Below are positions 53,375 to 62,700 of a stretch of DNA of 64,000 bases, in pieces. The position numbers and the translations under genes were made by a program. Within the stretch, counting starts at the first letter, position 1; every line of letters starts with the position of its first letter. This DNA comes from UBA2365 sp964594045 (lineage in GTDB: Bacteria > Bacteroidota > Bacteroidia > Chitinophagales > Saprospiraceae), in assembly GCA_964594045.1 (NCBI GenBank), contig CAZQKR010000013.1, forward strand, positions 34,786-98,785, written 5' to 3'. The notes beneath the pieces are model-generated. The model was not told the DNA's origin. It did no database searches and worked only from the letters and a program-made list of their open reading frames with translations.

Positions 53375-54056
53375 AGATCCCTCCTTCTTTCAATTTATTG
53401 AAGTCCCTGACCAAAAGCCTGTGACGGTCAAAAGTGATCACTTCATTGCTCTTCAGCACATTGAGCACTGTGGTGACTGTCTGACGGGATGTAGCGGTGA
53501 TGTTGGCGATCTCACGGTGCGTATTGAAGTTGCGAACTACGATTTCAAACCCTATTCGTTCCCCTGAGGTTTCGGCAAGATTGACGAGATAATCGATGAT
53601 CCGTGTACGGGAATCCTTGAAAATCATCGCTTCAAGTCTTTCTTCAAGGGCAAGTTCCTTGTGGGCAACCAGTGTCATAAAATACCTGGTCAGTTCGATG
53701 TTGTTTTCCATCAGTGAAAGCATTTTGCTGACTGAGCAGACTCCAAGAATGGTTTCCTCGGTCGCATAGGCAAAATCCCTCCGGTATTCCATGCCGATCA
53801 AAGCCAGTTCACCAAATATCTGGCCTTCTGAAAGGACGTATTTGGTGATCTCTTTTTGAGTTTCACCATAGCAGCCTATCTTAACATGGCCTTTGTGCAA
53901 AAAATAGATCTTGTCAGCAATGTTTTCCGGGGAATAGATGAAAGCACCTTTTTTCAAATGCATTTTGTAGAGTTCAGAGGAGGCTTTCTGGTAATTGTTG
54001 TAATTGAAAATTTCTTCAATCACATGGTGCAGATCAGATAATTGTTTTACTGCCAT
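53364..54056 (-). CDS. Crp/Fnr-family transcriptional regulator
   Basis: A 230-residue regulator. cNMP-binding-like domain about 25-145 (AFIYSPENIADKIYFLHKGH, then FGELALIGMEYRRDFAYATEE). The HTH_Crp domain, about 155-220, includes THREIANITATSRQTVTTVL, the recognition helix. No Cys cluster of the FNR type is present, and the usual cAMP-contact residues are not clearly kept, so the ligand is unknown. It sits 8 bases after dnaX and overlaps pyrD. Confidence 0.9.
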   Translation of the reverse strand: MAVKQLSDLHHVIEEIFNYNNYQKASSELYKMHLKKGAFIYSPENIADKIYFLHKGHVKIGCYGETQKEITKYVLSEGQIFGELALIGMEYRRDFAYATEETILGVCSVSKMLSLMENNIELTRYFMTLVAHKELALEERLEAMIFKDSRTRIIDYLVNLAETSGERIGFEIVVRNFNTHREIANITATSRQTVTTVLNVLKSNEVITFDRHRLLVRDFNKLKEGGICDV

Positions 54057-54064
54057 ATTTTGTA

Positions 54065-55870
54065 TTATTCAGCGTCAAGTTTCAGACTTAATGTGTCAAC
54101 AAGTTTATTCAACAAAGGATTCTTTTCTTGAAACAAATCAAATTTTTCTTTGTTCGTTAAAATTTTAGCCGGCTGGATTTCTTCATAATTTGGAAACAAA
54201 TTTATATCCGCTTTTATGAATATTTCAAAATTTTCTTCTGTTGATTTAGATCTGATCTGTTCGATCAGTTCCAGCTCCTGGCGCACCGTTTCTTCATGTC
54301 CTTCTGTGGGCACGAACAGACTCAGTTTTCCGGTTTCCAAAACAGGTTTTACATATTTTAACCTGCTGGAAATGAATGGCGAACTGTGATTTTCGATGTA
54401 TTTTCTCAGTATTTCATTCACTTCTTCCAGGCTGATCACCATGACTGTTTCCGATTGGATTTTAAGCTCGGTGACCACTTCTTCCTTGAGTGTCTGGATG
54501 CTTTTGATTTTGGGCAAGATTACGGGAATAGTAGTCACGGGTCCCGGGTTTTTGCCGGTGAAGATTTCGCTTTCCGTATCTTTGGATCCCTTTCCGGAAG
54601 ATGCCGGTTCGTCACTTTTCTGGCTTGCTGCAGCCGATTCAACTTCCGGTTTTGAAAAAGGTTTCTGGATTTCAGTAACTGAGTTCGGATGAGTTATTTT
54701 TGGAGAACGATGTAGATTGGAAGCTTCAGTAACTACTTTTTTTTTTGGATCTGCCATTTTGGAGAGATCCAATAGCCTGCCTGAAAAGGTCATTTTACTC
54801 AAGGCAATTTCTATATGCAACTGCTTGTTGTACGCTTTTTGATAGTTGATATCACACTGATTGGCAATGCTTAATGCACTTAAAATAAAATCCAGTCTGG
54901 CCAGTTTTGCCTGTTCATGATACCTGATCTTCAGGTTTTCACTGGCTTCGAGCAACTGGAGTGTAGCAGGATCTTTTGAGAGCATGAGTTGTCTGAGGTG
55001 CCCGGCGAGGCCATTGATAAAAACTGAGCCTTCGAAACCATTGCGCGTGATTTCATCAAAAAGAAGCAGAACGGAAGAGAGGTCTTCGGTCAGGATGGCA
55101 TCCACTATTCTGAAGAAATAGTCATGGTCCAGAAGGTTGAGGTTTTTGACCACATCCTTGTACGTAATCGTTTGATTGTCAACCGAACTGATGACTTTAT
55201 CCAGTATGGAGAGCGCATCTCTCATTGCACCGTCAGCTTTTTCTGCGATGATGAAAAGTGCGTCCTTGTCGTAGGCGATATTTTCTTTTTTACAGATCGA
55301 TTCGAGGTTGAGAGCGATGTCCTGTTGAGTGATCCTTTTGAAGTCAAAGATCTGGCATCTGGACAAGATGGTAGGGAGTAATTTATGTTTTTCCGTTGTG
55401 GCCAGGATAAAGATGGCATGTGCCGGCGGTTCTTCAAGTGTTTTCAGAAAAGCGTTGAAAGCTGCCTGGGAAAGCATATGTACCTCATCGATAATAAAGA
55501 TCTTGTATTTTCCGGATTGGGGCAGGAATCTGACTTGCTCTGTCAGTGCCCTGATGTGATCCACACTGTTGTTTGAAGCTGCATCCAGTTCGAGGATGTT
55601 GAAAGTGGCATTGCTGTTGAAAGACTTGCAGGATTCACATACATTGCAGGCAGTGTGTTTGTCAACCGGAGACTGGCAGTTGAGTACTTTGGCCAGGATC
55701 CTGGCGCAGGTCGTTTTTCCCACACCCCGCGGACCGGTAAATAGGTAGGCATGTGCAACATGGTTGGTGGCCAATGCATTTTTCAGCGTATTGGCCACAT
55801 GTTGCTGACCTACAACCTCATCGAATGTGGCAGGTCTGTATTTTCTGGCTGAAACGATATATTTTTCCAT
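54065..55870 (-). CDS. dnaX: DNA polymerase III subunit tau/gamma
   Basis: A 601-residue clamp-loader ATPase. Start ATG 55870 (MEKYIVSARKYRPATFDEVV) is supported by a -7 box 8 bases upstream; the frame extends further but without family sequence. Walker A GPRGVGKT (46-53), zinc cysteines C65, C75, C78, C81, Walker B/DExH in IFIIDEVHMLSQAAFNAFLK, sensor region LATTEKHKLLPTILSRCQ. The C-terminal ~200 residues are a low-complexity linker plus a tau-like tail. It loads the sliding clamp at the fork. Confidence 0.95.
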   Translation of the reverse strand: MEKYIVSARKYRPATFDEVVGQQHVANTLKNALATNHVAHAYLFTGPRGVGKTTCARILAKVLNCQSPVDKHTACNVCESCKSFNSNATFNILELDAASNNSVDHIRALTEQVRFLPQSGKYKIFIIDEVHMLSQAAFNAFLKTLEEPPAHAIFILATTEKHKLLPTILSRCQIFDFKRITQQDIALNLESICKKENIAYDKDALFIIAEKADGAMRDALSILDKVISSVDNQTITYKDVVKNLNLLDHDYFFRIVDAILTEDLSSVLLLFDEITRNGFEGSVFINGLAGHLRQLMLSKDPATLQLLEASENLKIRYHEQAKLARLDFILSALSIANQCDINYQKAYNKQLHIEIALSKMTFSGRLLDLSKMADPKKKVVTEASNLHRSPKITHPNSVTEIQKPFSKPEVESAAASQKSDEPASSGKGSKDTESEIFTGKNPGPVTTIPVILPKIKSIQTLKEEVVTELKIQSETVMVISLEEVNEILRKYIENHSSPFISSRLKYVKPVLETGKLSLFVPTEGHEETVRQELELIEQIRSKSTEENFEIFIKADINLFPNYEEIQPAKILTNKEKFDLFQEKNPLLNKLVDTLSLKLDAE

Positions 55871-55878
55871 GTGTCCCA

Positions 55879-55886
55879 CAAATATA
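55879..55886 (-). promoter_or_regulatory. -7 box of the dnaX operon (TATATTTG)
   Basis: Minus-strand TATATTTG, exact TAnnTTTG match ending 8 bases before ATG 55870. The leader would be only a few bases long. Confidence 0.5.
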
Positions 55887-56748
55887 AAGCTGAAATTGAT
55901 TTTTTCAAGAAATTCAAAGCAATCAAACAAAATTATTACAGACTGCATCAGAAGGAACTTTTTGTGAGATACCAAAAACGGATTTGACCGGTTGGGCAGG
56001 CGTGATTTTACCTCAAAAAATCCTTTCAGATCGCGTCTGTAAGCTATTATGGATAGGCAAATTTTAAGGTAAATCAGATTTCACTTAAAATTGTTCAGAG
56101 AATTTGGACAACATTTTGAATTCTTTTAAAGTGGATTTTAACATAAAAATTGTTTTAATTGAAAATTAAGCCTGATTGAAAAATTATCAGCTGTGTTGAA
56201 CAAATGAATTTATACAAATTCTATAATACTAAATTGTTAACAAATAAGTATATATAGATAAATAAATATTTAATATGTAATAAGAAAACCTAAGAATTAC
56301 TCTTTCCCGAGCAGTTTCAGAATTTGGGGCTGATAAAGCCGGATCATTTGGCTTTACAGGGGAGTTTTTTTTATCGAAAATTGATTTTAATCCATTAATA
56401 CATTGAAAACATTTTTATGCATATATGTTTAAAGGATTAAAGTTTATAAAATATAAAGAAAATGAATATATGATTTATTAAAATTTCTTTGATTTTCCAT
56501 AAAAAAAACATATATTAAATTTTAAGTTGAATGAAACTATGAGTAGCTTTGACACCAAATCCTGTGCGGGAGAAGTGTGTGGATAGGTTAATGGCAGCCT
56601 GCACCGGATGAAAGACGAAATTTATAACCAAAACTTAACCTGAGTGAAGAATAATTCTTCTCTTTTTATTTTTGATATGTCACGCATGTCTGAAAATGGA
56701 ATTCCAATTTCCATTAGGTTTCTATTCAATCCATTCAAATTTAACGTT
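55887..56748. other. Long leader region of the giant adhesin gene
   Basis: About 860 AT-rich bases with no gene. Two structured spots stand out: an AAAGCC/GGCTTT stem followed by a run of eight T (about 56334-56374), and a folded segment with a CCTGTGC/GCACCGG pair (56561-56567, 56611-56617) that ends in the terminator-like GAAGAAT-A-ATTCTTC (56646-56660) plus T-rich sequence. No exact promoter box was found. Confidence 0.5.
56646..56673 (+). terminator. Terminator-like hairpin in the adhesin leader
   Basis: GAAGAAT-A-ATTCTTC followed by TCTTTTTATTTTT, 76 bases before the adhesin start. If transcription starts upstream, it could end a small RNA or act as an attenuator; the stem is AT-rich, so strength is uncertain. 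Confidence 0.4.
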
Positions 56749-59700
56749 ATGAAAAACCGACTATTACAACTTGTAATCGTTCTGCTGTCATTGGCATCCG
56801 TTCATTTAAATGCACAGGTCACCGGAATCAAAAACGTTCCAGGCGATTATGCAGACCTGAATGCTGCATTTACCGATCTTAACAATCTAGGAGTTGGAGC
56901 CGGAGGGGCAATCATCAATATTGTTGCAGGAAACCCTCAAATCTGTCCGACAGACGGTTTTCAACTGGGGTCTACTGTACTGAATGCCAGCCTTTCTGTG
57001 GCAAATCCTCTTTTGATACAGGGGAATGGGAATACCATTAATGCCTGGTCAGGAACCCGGGCCGGAAGTATATCCAGCGGTCAGAATGATGGCATGTTTG
57101 TTTTTAAAGGTGTCGATTATACGACTGTAGAGAACCTGGTATTTCAGGAATCTGCAGGTAATACCACCAACACTTTGTCAATGGAAAATGCCATTGCTTT
57201 TTATAATGTTGGAACGACAGCAGGCTCGGCCGATGGATGCCAGTACAATACTGTTACAGGATGTACATTCAATCTGAATAACCTGGCGAATAACGGTGGT
57301 GCTATTTATTCTGCACCATATAATTTTGGGGGTACTTCTTCTGCTGCCTGGACAGCCGGTTCTTCAGATGTCCACAGGAATCTTACGGTGACCAATAATA
57401 ACTTTGCTACAATTTATAATGGGGTAGTCTTCAGGGGTGTTTCCGGAACAAATGCCTTGAATCTCGTGGTATCCAATAATACTTTGACCAATATCGGTGG
57501 CGGATCAACAACCTGCTATGGTCTGTATACAATTTATACAGATCACATCACCTTTAGTAATAATTTAGCTTCGGGAGATTTGGCTCAAACCACGACCAAT
57601 TACATTGCATTCACAAGCACCAACTGTGGAGGGATCATTCAGGCCAACAACAATCAATTGACGCTTCAAAGCGGAGTGACCTCTTCCCAGACGTCCGGGA
57701 TTTATCTGTCAAGTACTATCGGTGGAAACCGCCAGGTGAATAATAATACCGTCACTTTTGGCTCGTTCCCGGCAATAACTTCAGCCACCATATATGCATT
57801 ATATGCAACCTATAGCGGAGGAAATAATAACATATTAATGGAGATGAATGGAAACAATATATCCAATCAGACCATACCTCCAACCACCGGTACAGTTTAC
57901 ATGATTTATAATAGTGCCAATTCCGGTGGAAACAGGAATACTCAAATAAACAATAATGTTGTAACAAATATTACAAAAACCAATTCAGGTACGGTATATC
58001 CTCTATTTGTTGGAACATCTGATAATGCTGAAGTTGCCAATAATACAATTTCGAATTTTACCTATACCAACAATTCAACTTCAGGTGCGGCTTCAATTTA
58101 TGCTATTTACGCTTCAAACAGTGCTTTAGGGCATTATTTTCATCATAATACTATATCCAATATCAATATTTCAGGAACATCAACTTCAACTTCAGGTGTT
58201 TTGAGGGGAATATACAGTTATCCACTTTCAACCACTACAGTAACTATTGCCAATAATTTGATCAATGACCTGGTATATGGATCAGGAACACATACAGGTG
58301 TTGTTTCAGGCATATATACTACATCAGGAGCAACTTCAAATATATATAATAATAAAATATATAATTTAAAGGCATATCAGGCTTCAGGACAGGCTTATGG
58401 ATATTATGGTTCTTCGGGTACAACAGTGAATTTATTCAATAATTATGTAGGAAATCTTGAAACTCCGAATGCTAATGCTGCAATACCTTTGGCGGGTATT
58501 TATATAGGAGGGGGAACTACATTCAATGTTTATTTTAATACTGTTTATCTGAATACTTCCAGTTCTGGCGCTTTATTTGGTTCAACTGCATTATATGCCA
58601 GCACTACTCCTACCTTATTATTGCAGAACAATATTTTTGCAAATCTTTCCGTTCCGAATGGAGCAACCGGTTTTACTTCAGCTTACAGAAGGTCTAGTAC
58701 TACCCTGACCACTTATGCAGCTGCCTCCAACAATAACCTGTTTTATGCCGGAACACCGTCTGCCAACAATGTAATATTTTACGATGGCACCACGGCTCAA
58801 TCCACCCTGGCAGCATATAAAACCCTGGTTTCTCCCAGAGATGCCTTGTCTGTAACAGAAAATCCTCCATTTATCAGCACAACTGGAAGTAATGCCACAT
58901 TTTTGCATATCAGCAATGCTACTCCTACACAGATAGAAAGCGGAGGTATTCCCGTTGCCGGAATTACTGATGATTTTGACGGTGATGTCAGAAATGTAGC
59001 GAATCCGGATATCGGAGCTGATGAAGGTGCATTCCAATTGTTGGATATCAATCCTCCACTGATCGCCTATACCCCACTACAAAACAGTTGTTCAGCAGGT
59101 GCGGTAACATTGATCGCTACCATTTCTGACCCGAGTGGTGTACCTTCATCAGGGATAGGCCTGCCGGTATTGTATTGGAGTCTGAACTCCATTGCAGGGC
59201 CTTTTACCGCTTCCCAGGGTACTTTTATCGGAAGTAACCAGTATCAATTCAGTCTGGGTGCTGGTTCAGTAGTCGGTGATGTAGTTCATTACTATATTGT
59301 TGCCCAGGATATGCTCCCAGTTCCGAATATAGGAGCATTCCCGAGTGCGGGTGCAGGTGGATTTACTGCTGACCCTCCAGCTGCTGCAACACCTCCCACC
59401 ACTCCAAGTTCCTATACGGTAATTCCGACTCTTTCCGGAACATATACCGTGGGTGCAACGGGTACATACAGCACTATTACCGCAGCAGTTACAGCATATA
59501 ACAGCAGCTGTGTATCAGGCCCTGTAATCTTCAGTTTGATAGATGCCAGTTATTCTGAAGCTGCAGCTGTAGTGATCAATTCCAACCCGGCTTCAAGTGC
59601 AGTGAATACACTTACGATCAAACCGACATTGCCCAATACGACAATTACTGTTGCGGGTGGAAGTTCTACAGCGATATTTGTTATGAATGGTGCTGACCAT

Positions 59701-62700
59701 GTGATCATTGATGGCTCGATATCTAATACTATCAACTCATGCTGTCCGGCTACGACTGCTTCAAGGGATCTTACAATCTCCAATTCCAGCACCAGCACCT
59801 CCAGCGCAGTGATCTGGATTCAGACTGCAACCGGATCAAATGCTGCAACAAACATAACCATCAAGAACTGCAACCTGACAGGAAACGGGGTGACCCAAAC
59901 CCTGTTTGGTATTGGATCAGGCAGCACTACCATCAGCACAAGCAGCCTTGGAACCAATAACAACAATAACTCTTATGTAAATAATAATATCAGCGGAGTT
60001 CAGTATGGTATTTATTCCCAGGGAGCAAGTGCAGCAAATAAAAACAATGGCACCCTGATCAGCCAGAACCTGATCAATACCAGTGCGAATACCAAGGGTG
60101 GTATCTGGTTAGGCTATGAAAATGCACCGATCGTATCATGCAATAATATTTCCAACATTAAGCAGACATCATCACCTGATGTATTTGGAATAACGCTTGG
60201 AATGGGCACCTCAGTTTCTGCAACGACTTTTTCAGGAAATGAAGTGACCAATGCAACGGTGACCAATAATATAATAGGATCCGTTGTAAATGAAGGTACT
60301 TATTCAGCAGTGGGTATTGCTATTGCTGCGGCTACTTCCGGAACTACTTTGATCGCAAACAATATGATCAGTGGTGTTTCTTCAAACGGAACCGCAGGAG
60401 ATTTTGGAGCGGGTATTGTTGTAGGAGGTGGAACTGGATCTACAACCCAGGTTTACTTTAATACTGTTAAAATACAGGGTACAATTACTGGTTCTACTGC
60501 TGCTTCGCAAACCACTGCCTGTTTGGCAAGTACAAATTCTACTCCCCCGGTATTGGATATTAAAAATAACATCTTCACCAATACACAAAGCGGTAATACT
60601 GGAGCGACGCTTAGGTTTGCTGCTATAGCAATGGCAGGAAGTACTTATACCAATCTGATGTCAGATTACAATGACCTCTATGCTGCAGGGTCAGGTCCGG
60701 GTACCTACACTATAGGTATTACAGGAACTGTTGTTGCAGGAACTAATAGTGTTACTCTGGCTGATTGGCAAAACACAACCGGAAAGGATGCAAATTCGTT
60801 GAATATTAATCCTGTATTTACATCCTCAACGGATCTGCATTTGGTTGCAGGTGATCCGGTCAACCAGGATTTGATCTGCGGAGGTACTTTCCTTGAAAGT
60901 GTACCAACAGACATCGATTGTGAGGCAAGAAAACTGACTGCAACCATTGGAGGAGACGAGGTTCCGGTGATGATCAGTGCGAATATTGCATTGACTGAAA
61001 ATTCGGGTGCACCAAACGATGGAACGGTTTGTGCAGGTTCTCCCGTGGTTTTGACTGCATCCGGAGGAAGTGTCTATGCCTGGTCCACAGGTGAAAACAC
61101 GGCTCAAATAACGGTATATCCGGCAGTTGACCCGGCAGATTACACTGTTTCTGTCTATGACAATGCAGGTTGCGGAGCTTCCAACTCAGTGACTATCAAT
61201 GTATTAACTTCACCTGCGCCAACCATTACAGGATTGGCATCACTTTGCCAGGGTTCAACCAATGTTATTTATACTACAGAAGCAGGTATGTCAGGATACG
61301 TTTGGAATGTGTCAACAGGAGGTACCGTTATCGCAGGCGGCGGGACAAATGATTATACAATAACTGTCAACTGGAACGGATCAGGTCCTCAGACTGTCAG
61401 TGTGAATTATACAGGCCAGAATGGATGCAGTGCAGCAAATGCCACAGTGTACGATGTGACGGTGCATCCACAACCTGTGCCGGTGATTTCCGGGCCGGCA
61501 ACTGCATGTATTTATTCAGATTCCAATGTCTATACTACTGAAGCCGGTATGTCAGCATATACCTGGAATGTTTCAGCCGGAGGTACCATAACAAATGGAT
61601 TGGGTACAAACTCAATCACCGTCACCTGGAATTCATCAGGATCCCAGACGGTTAGTGTAAGCTATACAGATGACTATAATTGCAGTCCTGCTGTTCCAAC
61701 GAACCTGAGTGTCCAGGTTTACGATCAGCCTGTAGCATCGATTTTCGTTTTATATGAGCACATTTGCCTGGGCTCTTCGACTACATTGGTCGCTTCCGGT
61801 GGCGATACTTATCTTTGGAATAATGGTGCTACGACTTCAGGTATCACAGTTGCACCTACAGAAGATACCAACTACTTCGTTGTCGTCACTTCCAATGCAA
61901 CCAGTTGCAAGGATACCGCTTATGCAACAGTCTATATCGATCCACTTCCGGTCATCAGTGAAACCCATGTGGAACCCACTACCTGTGTTTCTTTTGATGG
62001 TTCAATTGACCTGACCGTCACAGGTAATGGTCCATACACATATAACTGGTCATCACCTGATGGTTTTGGATTTGATAATGATAGTGAAGATCAGGTGAAT
62101 ATTACGGTTGGCAGTTATTTTGTGACGGTGACTGATGCTAACGGATGTACCAGGACAAGGCAGATCAACCTGCTGGGTCCAGGCAACTGCGGGTTGTGCC
62201 CTGTAATTACCACGCTTACTACAAGTGTCGATAATTCGTGTAAACAGACCAATTTCACCTTGACTGCAGATGGGCTTACCAGTATGGGAGGTACATATGG
62301 CATCAGTTTTGTATACTCTGCATCAGAACTTCTTGATCCGTATTCCGGTGGCACATTATTAGGAACAGTCGCTAATGGAGCTTTAACCAATGGTGGAACT
62401 ACTGCTGTTCTGGCAAATGCAAATATTCCTTTGGCTGGCACCTATTATTTATATTCGATATTGACGCCGGTACCTATATCACCGGTTTGCAGACCTTATG
62501 CAATTGATACTATCTCGATCCAAAATTGCGAGCCTGTAATTACAGATCCTTGCTTGTGCAAAAGCAATGCGACAACGCTTACGGACGGGCAGTTTGATGA
62601 AGAGATCACAGTTACAGCACCAAGCGGGCAGAATTGGATCATTTCATCTGTTACCGGATTGTATATGTCCAATTCCCCGGCACCCCCGGCTGCTCCAATT

